A stretch of DNA of 64,000 nucleotides from Mucilaginibacter sabulilitoris. GTDB taxonomy: Bacteria > Bacteroidota > Bacteroidia > Sphingobacteriales > Sphingobacteriaceae. The notes beneath the pieces were generated by a model. That model saw only the letters and a program-made list of their open reading frames with translations, was not told where the DNA came from and made no database searches. Of the stretch, positions 1-8,822 are shown in pieces. Made by a program: the position numbers and the translations under genes. Location of the stretch: contig NZ_CP139558.1 of NCBI RefSeq assembly GCF_034262375.1, forward strand, positions 3,844,001 to 3,908,000, given 5' to 3'. Position 1 is the first letter of the stretch. The number at the start of each line of letters is the position of its first letter.

Positions 1-299
1 CAATTGAGCAGGAAAATATCACCAAGGCAAGGGTATTGTATGAGGAAATTGAGCGTAACCCATTCTTTAAAGGTGTTTGTGCTCCTGAAGACCGCTCACA
101 CATGAATGTTTGTTTTGTAATGGAAAACCCTGAGCACGAAAAAGCATTCCTTAAATTGTGCGATGAAAGAGGAATAGTAGGTGTAAAAGGTCACAGAAGT
201 GTTGGCGGTTTCAGAGCGTCAATATACAACGCATTGCCAATAACCAGCGTTTATGTGCTGATTGACGTAATGCAGGAATTTGCAGAAAAGAATAAATAA
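1..299 (+). CDS. serC: Phosphoserine aminotransferase, C-terminal part (cut by window edge)
   Basis: The frame is open from the window edge (codons run from base 3) to a TAA at 297-299, so this is only the last ~98 residues. The residues around RSHMNVCFVM and GVKGHRSVGGFRASIYNA match the C-terminal small domain of SerC, the PLP-dependent class V enzyme that converts 3-phosphohydroxypyruvate to phosphoserine. The PLP lysine lies upstream of the window. The internal TTG at 36 is not a start, because coding sequence continues before it. Next, 103 bp downstream on the same strand, is serA, the preceding enzyme of the same pathway, so the pair is probably an operon. The gap holds a long imperfect palindrome. 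Confidence 0.9.
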   Translation, partial: IEQENITKARVLYEEIERNPFFKGVCAPEDRSHMNVCFVMENPEHEKAFLKLCDERGIVGVKGHRSVGGFRASIYNALPITSVYVLIDVMQEFAEKNK

Positions 300-307
300 T
301 TGGAATA

Positions 308-394
308 GTTCATTAGTTCACTGGTTCATTTGTTCATTAGTATTTTAATGGGTAAAGGGCACCAATGAACTAATGAGCAAATGAACTATTGAAC
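308..394. repeat. Long imperfect palindrome built of GTTCATTA-like octamers
   Basis: Left arm 308-340 reads as four tandem 8-bp words (GTTCATTA, GTTCACTG, GTTCATTT, GTTCATTA). The reverse complement of the right arm 362-394 again gives four words (GTTCAATA, GTTCATTT, GCTCATTA, GTTCATTG). The arms match at 27 of 33 positions around a 21-nt loop. It lies between serC and serA and would form a large hairpin in the transcript. It is one member of a class seen at many intergenic sites in this window. Confidence 0.85.
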
Positions 395-402
395 GAAATA
401 AG

Positions 403-1353
403 ATGATTAAGATATTAGCTAACGATGGTATAGACCCAATAGGAAAGCAGCTTTTAGAAGATGCCGGATTTTTTGTTGATACCAATAATATTCCACAGGA
501 TGAACTTCCTGAAAAATTAAAGAATTACGATGCCATCACTGTACGCAGCGCCACTAAAGTGCGTAAAGCATTAATTGACGCTACCCCAAATCTTAAACTG
601 ATTGGTCGCGGTGGCGTTGGTGTTGATAATATTGATGTTGATTATGCTAAAGAAAAAGGTATTGGTGTTTACAATACCCCGGCTTCTTCATCATTATCAG
701 TAGCCGAACTGGTATTTGCCAACTTATTTGGCGGTGTTCGTTTTTTACACGACAGCAACCGCAAAATGCCGGTTGAAGGTTCAACTAAATTCAACGACCT
801 GAAAAAGGCATATGCAAAAGGTATTGAGCTGCGCGGTAAAACTTTAGGCGTTGTTGGTTTTGGCCGTATTGGTCGTGAAGTAGCTAAAATAGCCATTGGT
901 GTTGGTATGGATGTTTTAGCATATGATCTTTTTGACTTTAACCCCGAGCTTGATATTGTATTAGGTGGTGGCACTACGGTAAAGGTAGCCGTTAAAAAAG
1001 CTACACTTGAGGAAGTGATCAAACAATCTGATTTTATTACCCTACATACGCCATTTATTGATAAAGCCCTTTTAGGTGCCGAAGAATTGGCCCAAACCAA
1101 AAAAGGTGTAGGCCTGGTTAACATATCACGTGGCGGCTTAATTGATGAGCTGGCTTTAATTGATGCATTAAACAGCGGTCAGGTTTCATTTGCGGCTCTT
1201 GACGTGTTTGACAATGAGCCTACCCCACGCGAAGAAATATTGAAACACCCTAAAATTTCCTTAACCCCTCATATTGGCGCTGCCACAAATGAGGCACAGG
1301 AAAGAATAGGCGTAGAGCTTGCTAATTTGATCATTGGTCATTTTAAGAAATAA
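403..1353 (+). CDS. serA: D-3-phosphoglycerate dehydrogenase, short form
   Basis: Cytosolic NAD-dependent 2-hydroxyacid dehydrogenase family, 316 aa. The Rossmann motif GFGRIG is at residues 152-157. The catalytic trio is visible as R243 (NISRGG), E272 (DNEP) and H290 (TPHIGAA). It oxidises 3-phosphoglycerate at the entry to serine synthesis, and its position just after serC supports that assignment over other 2-hydroxyacid dehydrogenases. The protein stops right after the catalytic domain, so it lacks the C-terminal ACT domain that mediates serine feedback in longer SerA proteins. The ATG has no clear Shine-Dalgarno, which is normal for this phylum. A hairpin with a T-run follows at 1393-1429. 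Confidence 0.9.
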   Translation: MIKILANDGIDPIGKQLLEDAGFFVDTNNIPQDELPEKLKNYDAITVRSATKVRKALIDATPNLKLIGRGGVGVDNIDVDYAKEKGIGVYNTPASSSLSVAELVFANLFGGVRFLHDSNRKMPVEGSTKFNDLKKAYAKGIELRGKTLGVVGFGRIGREVAKIAIGVGMDVLAYDLFDFNPELDIVLGGGTTVKVAVKKATLEEVIKQSDFITLHTPFIDKALLGAEELAQTKKGVGLVNISRGGLIDELALIDALNSGQVSFAALDVFDNEPTPREEILKHPKISLTPHIGAATNEAQERIGVELANLIIGHFKK

Positions 1354-1358
1354 GCAAA

Positions 1359-1391
1359 CACGAATTTCACTAATTTGTGCGAATTACACGA
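1359..1391. repeat. Degenerate 9-bp micro-tandem (CACGAATTT-like words)
   Basis: Just after the serA stop the sequence repeats words such as CACGAATTT, CACTAATTT and GCGAATTA. It belongs to the same class of low-complexity intergenic word repeats as 308-394 and 2987-3021, here without an obvious inverted partner. Confidence 0.6.
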
Positions 1392-1392
1392 G

Positions 1393-1429
1393 TGGCACGG
1401 ATCTATAATGATTTCGTGCCATTTTGTTT
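1393..1429 (+). terminator. Rho-independent terminator after serA
   Basis: The stem TGGCACG (1393-1399) pairs with CGTGCCA (1415-1421) and is followed by TTTTGTTT. It is placed about 40 bp after the serA stop and oriented to end serC-serA transcription. Confidence 0.75.
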
Positions 1430-1447
1430 GATACTGAAAATAAATCC

Positions 1448-1535
1448 TTTGTCATGCTGAACGATAGTGAAGCATCTATTCTACAATATGCATAATCGGC
1501 TAATAGATCCTTCGCTGGCGTTCAGGATGACAATT
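1448..1535. repeat. Inverted-repeat element of the GTCATnCTGA family
   Basis: Left arm 1448-1480 starts TTTGTCATGCTGAACG and contains GTGAAGCATCTATT. The reverse complement of right arm 1502-1535 reads AATTGTCATCCTGAACG and then GCGAAGGATCTATT. Similar elements are at 18853-18928 and 39434-39512. Such palindromes are scattered between genes in many Bacteroidota genomes. No coding capacity is seen. Confidence 0.8.
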
Positions 1536-1581
1536 CGGTGCGATGGGGGTGTAGGAGACGCATCACATGTATCTCCCAATC

Positions 1582-2982
1582 TTAAAGTGTATAAGCCATA
1601 TCTTGCTCCGGTATAGTAACCGTGTAACCATTCTGCTCCAGGTCACCGGCAAGTAACTGCATTGATGCCTCCTCGCCATGCACCAGGAACACGTTTTTTA
1701 GCTTTGCTTTATCTTGTTGCTTAACATTTTCCATCAGGTCGTTATGATCGCCGTGGGCACTTAGTACATCAGTTTGTTTAATCGTGGCATATACGGCCAA
1801 TTCCCGATCCTTAATATGCACTATCGAATCGCCGCGCAATAAACGGTGACCTAATGTACCTTTGGCACAATAGCCTATAAAAAGGATAGTGCAATAATAA
1901 TTCTGGATATTATAGAATAGGTGATCCTGTATACGACCGCCTTCCAACATTCCTGCCGAAGAAATGATGATACAGGGTTCATAATAGTTGGATATCTGCC
2001 GGCTGTCCTTTAAATTCTCAACGTAAGTGAGGTTATCGAATTCAAATTCGTCACCTTTATCCCTGTAAAAATCCTGTGCTTCCTGGTTTACGTGGCTGTG
2101 GTATTTTCTGAAGATACCGGTAGCCATAGTAGCCATTGGGCTGTCGACAAAAACTTTTACCTGTGGCAATAAACCTTCACTGAATATTTTATTTAAAGAA
2201 TAAACCAATGACTGTGTACGCCCGATACTAAATGCCGGGATAATTAAGCGGCCCTGTTCTTTGATACAGGCCTTATCAATAACCTCAATGAGTGTTTGTT
2301 CAACTGATTTGTTTTTGGTGTGATAGCGGCCACCATAAGTGGATTCTGTAACCAGGTAATCAACCGGAGGCAAAGCCTGCGGATCATTTAAAACCGGATA
2401 GTTTTTACGGCCAATATCACCTGTAAAGGCAATCGATTTTTCCTCGCCGTTCTCGGTTATTTTAAGTACAGCGGCGGCGGCGCCCAATAAGTGCCCAACC
2501 GGAATAAAAGTGAGTTCAATATTACCGTTGATGCGAAAAGGCCTGTTAAAACCGATAGTGACAAATCGGTCAACGGTATCCATTACGTGTTTTTGCAGAT
2601 AAAGCGGCTGTGGGCCACCTCCTGAATTGAATTTGCCTTTACTGCGTTTCCTGTTACCTTTATTTGCCTTGTTCATGAAAATACTTACAGAATCAAGCAA
2701 TAATAGTTCTGTAAGGTCGGCAGTAGGGGGAGTACACAGGATCTGGCCGTTAAAGCCAAGCCTGATCAACGTTGGTAAATTGCCCGAGTGATCAATATGC
2801 GCGTGCGTAAGTATCACAACGTCTATTTCCTCAGGTCTAAAAGGGAAATTTTCGTTTGACTGTATGCTGCGGTCCTTCTCATAATCCAATCCACAATCTA
2901 TTAAAATCTTATATCGGTCAACTTCCAGCAAATGCATGCTGCCTGTTACCTGACGGGCCGCCCCATGTATGGTTAATTTCAT
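1582..2982 (-). CDS. Beta-CASP metallo-beta-lactamase-fold RNase (CPSF/YSH1-like)
   Basis: 466 aa, cytosolic. The metal-binding signature THAHIDHSG is at residues 59-67 (H60, H62, D64, H65). A histidine in VGHLLGAAA, an FTGDIG aspartate motif, STYGGR and SSAGMLEGGR of the beta-CASP domain follow, and a C-terminal SAHGDHNDL / VHGEE (RMMBL) motif completes the active site. Together these define the family of zinc-dependent endo/exo-RNases related to CPSF73. The likely role is RNA processing or decay, though the exact substrate cannot be read from sequence. The gene stands alone on the minus strand. Its upstream spacer holds a 7-bp tandem word repeat. Confidence 0.88.
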   Translation of the reverse strand: MKLTIHGAARQVTGSMHLLEVDRYKILIDCGLDYEKDRSIQSNENFPFRPEEIDVVILTHAHIDHSGNLPTLIRLGFNGQILCTPPTADLTELLLLDSVSIFMNKANKGNRKRSKGKFNSGGGPQPLYLQKHVMDTVDRFVTIGFNRPFRINGNIELTFIPVGHLLGAAAAVLKITENGEEKSIAFTGDIGRKNYPVLNDPQALPPVDYLVTESTYGGRYHTKNKSVEQTLIEVIDKACIKEQGRLIIPAFSIGRTQSLVYSLNKIFSEGLLPQVKVFVDSPMATMATGIFRKYHSHVNQEAQDFYRDKGDEFEFDNLTYVENLKDSRQISNYYEPCIIISSAGMLEGGRIQDHLFYNIQNYYCTILFIGYCAKGTLGHRLLRGDSIVHIKDRELAVYATIKQTDVLSAHGDHNDLMENVKQQDKAKLKNVFLVHGEEASMQLLAGDLEQNGYTVTIPEQDMAYTL

Positions 2983-2986
2983 TTTT

Positions 2987-3021
2987 CGTTAAACGTTATA
3001 CGTGTTACGTTATACGTTTTT
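2987..3021. repeat. Heptamer micro-tandem (CGTTATA words)
   Basis: Five to six consecutive 7-bp words: CGTTAAA, CGTTATA, CGTGTTA, CGTTATA, CGTTTTT. It sits directly upstream of the beta-CASP gene's start, within the ~108 bp that should hold its promoter. It is a single-armed member of the word-repeat class in this window. Confidence 0.7.
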
Positions 3022-3090
3022 AAAAGTTATATTAATTAATGCAATTGTTTAAAGTTAAGCAGGCTATTTTATTACTTGTAAAATGCGGTC

Positions 3091-4923
3091 TTAGCTATTT
3101 TGAGCGTCAAACTGCAACTGGTTCAAGTAACGGTAAAGTCCTTGCTCGTTGCTGATAAGTTCCAGGTGACTGCCGCATTCAATGATCTCACCTTTTTCAA
3201 GTACAATGATCTTATCGGCCTCTCTAATGGTAGAAAGACGGTGTGCTATGATGATGGATGTACGGTCTTTCATCAGTTCTTCCAAAGCTTCCTGAACCAG
3301 TCTTTCCGATTCAGAATCTAATGAAGATGTCGCTTCATCCAGTATTAATATAGATGGGTTTTTTAATAGAGCCCTGGCTATAGCAATGCGCTGGCGTTGG
3401 CCGCCCGATAGTTTTACGCCACGCTCACCAACAATAGTTTCATATCCTTCAGGAAAGGAGCTAATGAATTGGTGCGCGTTTGCCCGTTTAGCGGCCTGTA
3501 TAATATCTTCTTTAGATGCACTAAGTCGACCGTAAGCAATGTTTTCCAATATCGATCCGCCAAACAGCATCACATCCTGTGGTACAATGGCCACCTGGTT
3601 ACGGATATCAGTGATCGAAAAATCAGATGCGGGGCGGCCATCAAATAAAATGCCACCGTTTTGCGGGTGATAAAACTGTAATATCAATGAAGCCATGGTT
3701 GACTTACCAGAACCGCTGGGGCCTACAATGGCAACCCGCTGCCCGGCGGCAGCATCGAACGAAATACCTTTTAAAACCGTAAGTTCTGAGCGGGACGGGT
3801 AGGCAAAAACTACATTATCAAAAGCGATATCGCCTTTGATTTGCTGGTCAACCTTGTTATTGTTTTCAACCATGTGTATATCTTCGCCATTTTCGGCTAG
3901 TATTTCCAGTACCCGCTCACTTGCACCAACAGCCTTTTGTAAATTGGCATATAGATCAGGGAAAGTGCCCATAGCAGCACCTACAAATATGGAATACATG
4001 ATAAAGGTGGTCAAGTCACCCACCAGTATTTCGTGATTGCTTACCAATACCGAACCATACCATATCACCCCCACAAAGGTTCCAAACAGGCAAAATACAA
4101 TGAACGATGCGAATATTCCCCGGAATTTGGCTCCTTTTACGGCTATGTTTACTACCGCTCTTAAAATTCTATCATAACGGGTTGCCTCATAAGCCTCATT
4201 AACAAAGGCCTTAACATTGGCAATACCCTGCAGCGTTTCTTCAACAATGGTATTTGATTCGGCCAGTTTATCCTGAGCCTGGCGTGATAGTTTACGGATA
4301 TATCTTCCAAAAAACACAGCAAATCCTACCAGAAAAGGCAGTATTGCCAGCAAAGCAAGGGTTAGTTTAATAGATACTACAGCCAGCAAAATAACACTAC
4401 CTACCATAATTACCAGCTGCCTGATGATTTCGGCAAAGGTGGTAGTAAGTGTATCCTGTATCTGTGAAAGATCGGCGGAGATGCGGCTGTTTAATTCACC
4501 AACACGGCGGTTGGCGAAGAAGTTCATAGGCAATGTTATCAGTTTAAAATAAGTATCGCGCCTGATATCGGCCAGTGATTTCTCAGCTACCTGTACAAAC
4601 CAAACCACTCTGAAAAACGATACAAATGCCTGTCCAAACAATAGTAAAAAGCCCGCGACCGCTATGCCATTGAGGCTGTGTGGCAAGTAATTGTTTTGAT
4701 ATTTACCCTGTGCGGCATCTATTAAGGCACCTAATATCTTAGGGAAGGCCAGCCCTACAAGGCTTGATATGAATAAAAAAATAAGTCCGGCTATAAATTT
4801 GCCCCTGTAAGGTTTAATGTAGGTGAGCAGTTTACGTATATTTTGTATGCTTTGCCTGTTTATTTTAGCCTTGGGTAATTCAGTTTCAGCTTTAGCGCCA
4901 CTATTCAGTCGTCCTCTTGCCAT
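3091..4923 (-). CDS. MsbA-like ABC transporter, fused permease and ATPase
   Basis: 610 aa half-transporter of the inner membrane. Six membrane segments span roughly residues 40-320 (ABC exporter type I fold). The nucleotide-binding domain follows, with Walker A GPSGSGKST (401-409), Q-loop VPQD (447-450), signature LSGGQ (505-509), Walker B ILILDE (525-530) and an H-loop in IIAHRLSTI. It should act as a homodimer that exports a lipophilic substrate. MsbA-type lipid A flipping is possible but cannot be told from drug or lipid export. It is not tightly linked to neighbouring genes (29 bp before the unknown 4953-5486 gene's 3' end). Confidence 0.9.
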   Translation of the reverse strand: MARGRLNSGAKAETELPKAKINRQSIQNIRKLLTYIKPYRGKFIAGLIFLFISSLVGLAFPKILGALIDAAQGKYQNNYLPHSLNGIAVAGFLLLFGQAFVSFFRVVWFVQVAEKSLADIRRDTYFKLITLPMNFFANRRVGELNSRISADLSQIQDTLTTTFAEIIRQLVIMVGSVILLAVVSIKLTLALLAILPFLVGFAVFFGRYIRKLSRQAQDKLAESNTIVEETLQGIANVKAFVNEAYEATRYDRILRAVVNIAVKGAKFRGIFASFIVFCLFGTFVGVIWYGSVLVSNHEILVGDLTTFIMYSIFVGAAMGTFPDLYANLQKAVGASERVLEILAENGEDIHMVENNNKVDQQIKGDIAFDNVVFAYPSRSELTVLKGISFDAAAGQRVAIVGPSGSGKSTMASLILQFYHPQNGGILFDGRPASDFSITDIRNQVAIVPQDVMLFGGSILENIAYGRLSASKEDIIQAAKRANAHQFISSFPEGYETIVGERGVKLSGGQRQRIAIARALLKNPSILILDEATSSLDSESERLVQEALEELMKDRTSIIIAHRLSTIREADKIIVLEKGEIIECGSHLELISNEQGLYRYLNQLQFDAQNS

Positions 4924-4952
4924 TTATGGGTTTTATAGTTATGGGCGCAAAA

Positions 4953-5486
4953 TTACACCTTAACTTTACTTTTTTTGTTTAAAAGAAATAAAATTGACGC
5001 AAGCATGAGAACAATTACTATTATATAAATGCGTTGGGAGCTTTGTTTTTGTTCAAGAGCCTTTTGAGCGTTTGCTTTTAACTGCTGGTTTTGCTGCCGA
5101 AGCTTGTTGATAGTGCTCATATAACCCAGGTTCATGCTTTCGGCTTCTTTAGAATGATTTTGTATCTGCCTTTGCTGAAAAGCCTTGTATTCTAATAATA
5201 TTTTGAGCTCTTTGTAAATTTTATCGTCGGTTTTAACAATATCCATCAATATATCGTTCGATCGGCGTATATCGCCCTTGGTTTGCAGACCAAATATACC
5301 TGTGTGCTCATTAAGGCTTTGACTGTACTGCCCAAAGCGGAGTTTCCGCATATCAAGCATGCTGTTTATTTTCTTCCGCTGCAGTTGATAAGCTATTGAA
5401 TCGGCGCTAACCTGTTCATTTGTCTGGGCATGTAGTACATCAATAAACAGGAAACAAAGTAAGCTAAGCAATAAGAATTTTTTCAT
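4953..5486 (-). CDS. Unknown exported, membrane-anchored coiled-coil protein
   Basis: 177 aa from the ATG at 5486. A longer frame to 5519 would overlap the upstream gene, while 5486 leaves only 4 bp after its stop. An N-terminal signal peptide (MKKFLLLSLLCFLFIDVLHA) is followed by a charged, glutamine-rich alpha-helical region with heptad character (about residues 90-145) and a single C-terminal membrane helix (IIVIVLMLASILFLL) ending in KKSKVKV. The topology suggests a periplasmic coiled-coil domain tethered by its C-terminus. It is probably cotranscribed with the SAM hydroxide adenosyltransferase gene. I recognise no family. Confidence 0.7.
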   Translation of the reverse strand: MKKFLLLSLLCFLFIDVLHAQTNEQVSADSIAYQLQRKKINSMLDMRKLRFGQYSQSLNEHTGIFGLQTKGDIRRSNDILMDIVKTDDKIYKELKILLEYKAFQQRQIQNHSKEAESMNLGYMSTINKLRQQNQQLKANAQKALEQKQSSQRIYIIVIVLMLASILFLLNKKSKVKV

Positions 5487-5490
5487 AATG

Positions 5491-6267
5491 TTATTGAAAC
5501 TCGATGATGACCTTATCATTAAGGTTTAAACCTAACAAGCCGCTTGCGTTGCCTTTATTTATGGCAATTTCCAGGTGGTCACTTATACCAAAAAGGCACA
5601 GTTTTTCGCCGACAGGAACTTCATTATAGTGCCAGCTTAAATGATTAATGGTTTCATTTCGTTTAAAGTTTAAAACAAACCGCCGGCCTTGCTGCACACT
5701 GTTAAAAAATTCCTTGGTGATATTGGTTATTACGTTCTGAAACGAATCAATATAAATAACCACACCTTTTATCAGGTTTTTTTCAATAACAGGCTGTAAA
5801 TTCATTTTGTTTTCGATGTCATGAACCGGGATACCTATTTCGGTTAGTTTACCGCCCTGTGCCAAATGGCAGGCAGCTTTTACAAAAATATCGGCCAGCG
5901 GGAAATGCAAGAATTTAAGATCCTGCATAATATTGATCTCTACAATTTCCTCAGGTTCGGCATCAAACATCAACGAAAAAATTCCATTATCGGCCCCTAC
6001 AAAATAGTGTTTTTTATACCGTACGGCCAGGTATTTGGTATGGTCATTATACACAGTATCTATACCAATAAGGTGTACTGTATCTTCGGGAAAGTAATAA
6101 AAACTGTTTTTTAATATAAAGGCAGCCTGCTGCACGTTAAAGGCAGCAACGCTGTTGGTAATATCAACAATGTTAACTGTAGGCAACAATTTGTAGATAC
6201 TACCTTTAAGTGCAGCCTGGTAAATATCTTTATCGCCCAAATCAGTAGTTAATGTTATTATTGCCAT
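5491..6267 (-). CDS. S-adenosyl-L-methionine hydroxide adenosyltransferase (DUF62 family)
   Basis: 258 aa. The N-terminal LTTDLGDKDIYQAALKG and the following IVDITN, the DTVHLIGIDTVY segment and VGADNGIFS are characteristic of the DUF62 family, relatives of fluorinases and chlorinases. Archaeal members split SAM to adenosine and methionine using water. It lacks any halogenase context, so SAM hydrolysis is the expected activity. It is transcribed with the small exported coiled-coil protein and is divergent from phoH. Its physiological purpose in bacteria is not settled. Confidence 0.88.
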   Translation of the reverse strand: MAIITLTTDLGDKDIYQAALKGSIYKLLPTVNIVDITNSVAAFNVQQAAFILKNSFYYFPEDTVHLIGIDTVYNDHTKYLAVRYKKHYFVGADNGIFSLMFDAEPEEIVEINIMQDLKFLHFPLADIFVKAACHLAQGGKLTEIGIPVHDIENKMNLQPVIEKNLIKGVVIYIDSFQNVITNITKEFFNSVQQGRRFVLNFKRNETINHLSWHYNEVPVGEKLCLFGISDHLEIAINKGNASGLLGLNLNDKVIIEFQ

Positions 6268-6368
6268 TAATTTTATAATATTTATTGCTAATCTTGTAGT
6301 AGCATTTGAAGCTACAAATATTCAATTTTTAATTCATAAAAATCGGTAACTAAAAAATCAAATTAGTA

Positions 6369-7328
6369 TTGAACGAGCTAAAGCTATCAATTGAAAACGT
6401 AAATCCGGCAGTATTGTGGGGGCCAAATAATGATCATTTTGAGATCATTAAGAAACAATATCCTAAGCTTAAAATAGTTGCACGTGGCAGCGAAGTTAAA
6501 ATTTTGGGTGATGATCACGAACTGAATACTTTTCAGGAGAAATTTGATCACCTGCTTCAGCATGTAGAGAAATTTGAAAACCTGAATATTACCGACCTTG
6601 AACGTATACTTGGGTCAAAAGCAAGTGCAGCTCCATCCGCAGACCAGGTAAATGATAAGTTTGCCAGCGGCGAGGTAATTGTTTTTGGGCCAAACGGTAT
6701 AATGGTTAAAGCGCGTACTGCCAACCAGCGCAAAATGGTTGATGGAATTGGTAAAAGCGATATACTTTTTGCCATTGGGCCTGCGGGCACAGGTAAAACC
6801 TATACTGCTGTAGCTTTGGCTGTACGGGCGCTCAAAAACAAGGAAATTAAGAGGATAATATTAACCCGGCCGGCCGTGGAAGCAGGGGAGAACCTCGGCT
6901 TTTTACCTGGCGACCTGAAAGAAAAGATAGATCCTTATCTGCGCCCTTTGTATGATGCGCTTGATGATATGATCCCTGCAGAAAAGCTAAAAGTTTACCT
7001 GGAAAACCGTACCATTGAAATAGCTCCGCTGGCATTTATGCGCGGCCGTACACTTGATAACTGTTTTGTGATATTGGACGAGGCTCAGAATGCTACCGAT
7101 ATGCAATTAAAGATGTTCCTGACCCGCATGGGCCCTTCGGCTAAGTTTATTGTTACGGGCGACGTTACACAGATAGATTTGCCTAAAAAACAACAATCGG
7201 GTCTGCATACCGCCCTGCGCATATTAACCGATATTAAGGGAATTGAAATAGTATACCTGAGCGGCGAAGACGTGGTAAGGCACAAACTGGTGCGTAAAAT
7301 ACTGGAAGCTTACGGAGATATACAATAA
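6369..7328 (+). CDS. phoH: PhoH family NTPase
   Basis: 319 aa cytosolic P-loop protein. Walker A GPAGTGKT is at residues 137-144 and Walker B FVILDEAQN at 233-241. The LTRPAVEAGENLGFLPGD block is typical of PhoH/PhoL proteins. The N-terminal ~80 residues form the small KH-like region of this family. The start must be TTG at 6369: an in-frame TAA lies at 6351 and no ATG or GTG occurs before the conserved N-terminus. The role is RNA-linked ATPase activity in bacteria, often near ybeY, which is not seen here. Confidence 0.9.
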   Translation: MNELKLSIENVNPAVLWGPNNDHFEIIKKQYPKLKIVARGSEVKILGDDHELNTFQEKFDHLLQHVEKFENLNITDLERILGSKASAAPSADQVNDKFASGEVIVFGPNGIMVKARTANQRKMVDGIGKSDILFAIGPAGTGKTYTAVALAVRALKNKEIKRIILTRPAVEAGENLGFLPGDLKEKIDPYLRPLYDALDDMIPAEKLKVYLENRTIEIAPLAFMRGRTLDNCFVILDEAQNATDMQLKMFLTRMGPSAKFIVTGDVTQIDLPKKQQSGLHTALRILTDIKGIEIVYLSGEDVVRHKLVRKILEAYGDIQ

Positions 7329-7344
7329 AAGCAATAGAAAATTA

Positions 7345-7422
7345 GAAACAAGAGTTAAGAATCAAGAAACAGGAAAAATTGGTATTCCTTTCTTGATTCT
7401 TGACTCTGAATTCTTGACTCTC
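7345..7422. repeat. Imperfect palindrome of TCTTGAC-like heptamers
   Basis: The left side (about 7345-7376) contains AGAGTTAAGAATCAAGAAAC. The right side (7386-7420) reads as the words TCTTGAT, TCTTGAC, TCTGAAT, TCTTGAC and is its inverted partner over ~22 bp. It ends 4 bp before the purC ATG, so the hairpin would form the end of the purC 5' leader. Confidence 0.8.
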
Positions 7423-7424
7423 AC

Positions 7425-8369
7425 ATGAACGCAATAAAAGAAACACATTTTAACTTCCCGGGCCAAACTAATTTTTACAAAGGCAAGGTTCGTGATGTTT
7501 ACACTATAAATAATAAATACCTGGCCATGGTGGTTACCGACCGTATTTCGGCATTTGACGTGGTGCTGCCAGAGCCTATCCCATACAAGGGACAGGTGTT
7601 GAACCAGATAGCAGCACGTTTTTTAGAAGCCACTGCCGATATCGTTCCAAATTGGGTAATATCAGTGCCTGATCCAAGTGTTACTATTGGCCGCATTTGT
7701 GAACCTTTTAAAGTTGAAATGGTAATTCGTGGTTATTTAGCTGGGCATGCCTGGCGCGAATATAGTGCAGGTAAAAGACAGGTTTGCGGTGAAAGCTTAC
7801 CGGAAGGATTAAAGGAGAATGACATACTACCAGAGCCTATTATTACGCCTACTACCAAAGCGTCAGTAGGGCATGATGAGGATATTTCAAAAGCCGAAAT
7901 ATTAAAACAAAACATCGTATCGGCTGATGATTATGCCCAACTGGAAACCTATACCAAAGCCTTGTTTAAACGTGGAACGGAAATTGCTGCAAAACAAGGA
8001 CTTATATTGGTTGATACAAAGTATGAATTTGGGAAAGTTGGCGATCAGATTTATTTGATTGACGAAATACATACGCCAGATTCCTCAAGGTATTTTTACA
8101 AAGAAGGTTATGAAGCACGCCAGCAAAATGATGAGCCTCAGAAACAGCTTTCAAAAGAGTTTGTGCGAAAATGGCTGATTGAGAATGGTTTTCAGGGCAA
8201 AGATGGCCAGGTAGTACCGGTGATGACGTCAGAGATTGTGAATTCCATATCGGAACGCTATATTGAGTTATATGAACAAATTATTGGCGAACCATTTGTA
8301 AAGTCAGATAACGAAAGCGTATTAAACAGGGTTGAATCTGGGATTAAACAAGCATTAACCAATTTGTAA
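7425..8369 (+). CDS. purC: Phosphoribosylaminoimidazole-succinocarboxamide synthase (SAICAR synthetase)
   Basis: 314 aa. It joins aspartate to CAIR with ATP in de novo purine synthesis. The N-terminal GKVRDVY motif, the VTDRISAFDVVLPEPIP block, EMVIRGYLAGHAWREY and LVDTKYEFG are all SAICAR synthetase signatures. The length fits the longer PurC form (about 300 aa) found in Bacteroidota and yeast-like enzymes rather than the ~240 aa E. coli type. It stands apart from other pur genes. The leader contains the 7345-7422 palindrome. Confidence 0.95.
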   Translation: MNAIKETHFNFPGQTNFYKGKVRDVYTINNKYLAMVVTDRISAFDVVLPEPIPYKGQVLNQIAARFLEATADIVPNWVISVPDPSVTIGRICEPFKVEMVIRGYLAGHAWREYSAGKRQVCGESLPEGLKENDILPEPIITPTTKASVGHDEDISKAEILKQNIVSADDYAQLETYTKALFKRGTEIAAKQGLILVDTKYEFGKVGDQIYLIDEIHTPDSSRYFYKEGYEARQQNDEPQKQLSKEFVRKWLIENGFQGKDGQVVPVMTSEIVNSISERYIELYEQIIGEPFVKSDNESVLNRVESGIKQALTNL

Positions 8370-8422
8370 TTTTTAATTACACGTAAAATAATCATATCTT
8401 AGCTTTCTAATTTTTAATAGGA

Positions 8423-8800
8423 ATGAAATTCACCGTCGATAAACACGAGAAATATATTTTAGTGAAGCTTAATGAGTCAAAATTGAACTCATTGGTAACA
8501 CCGCAATTAAAATCTGAGTTGATATTGATCAATACTGAAGGTCAGCGAAATATAATTCTTGATCTTTCACAGGTGAAATTTGCAGATTCCTCTGGTTTAA
8601 GCAGTTTACTGGTTGGCCATCGTTTATGTAAAAATGCTACAGGGTTATTTATCCTGGCAGGTTTAAATGACGCGGTTGCACGTTTGGTTACTATTTCGCA
8701 ATTGGATAATGTACTGAATATTGTTCCTACAGCCGAAGAAGGCATCGACCTTATCTTTATGGAAGAGATTGAAAAAGAACTGAAAAAAGAAGCAAGATAA
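8423..8800 (+). CDS. STAS-domain protein (anti-sigma factor antagonist-like)
   Basis: 125 aa single STAS domain. The FADSSGLSSLL segment (D55-S56-S57-G58-L59) carries the phosphorylatable serine site of SpoIIAA/RsbV-type antagonists. About 20 residues of charged helix follow the domain at the C-terminus. No partner RsbW-type kinase or PP2C phosphatase is encoded nearby. It lies 22 bp upstream of rnz and is probably cotranscribed with it. The target is unknown. Confidence 0.82.
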   Translation: MKFTVDKHEKYILVKLNESKLNSLVTPQLKSELILINTEGQRNIILDLSQVKFADSSGLSSLLVGHRLCKNATGLFILAGLNDAVARLVTISQLDNVLNIVPTAEEGIDLIFMEEIEKELKKEAR

Positions 8801-8822
8801 GTCTTATGATTGTTTACCCTAT

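Noticed and set aside
5491..6267. Fluorinase/chlorinase (SAM halogenase)
   Set aside because: Shares the fold, but there is no halogenase-type neighbour and the sequence is of the widespread hydroxide-using DUF62 type.
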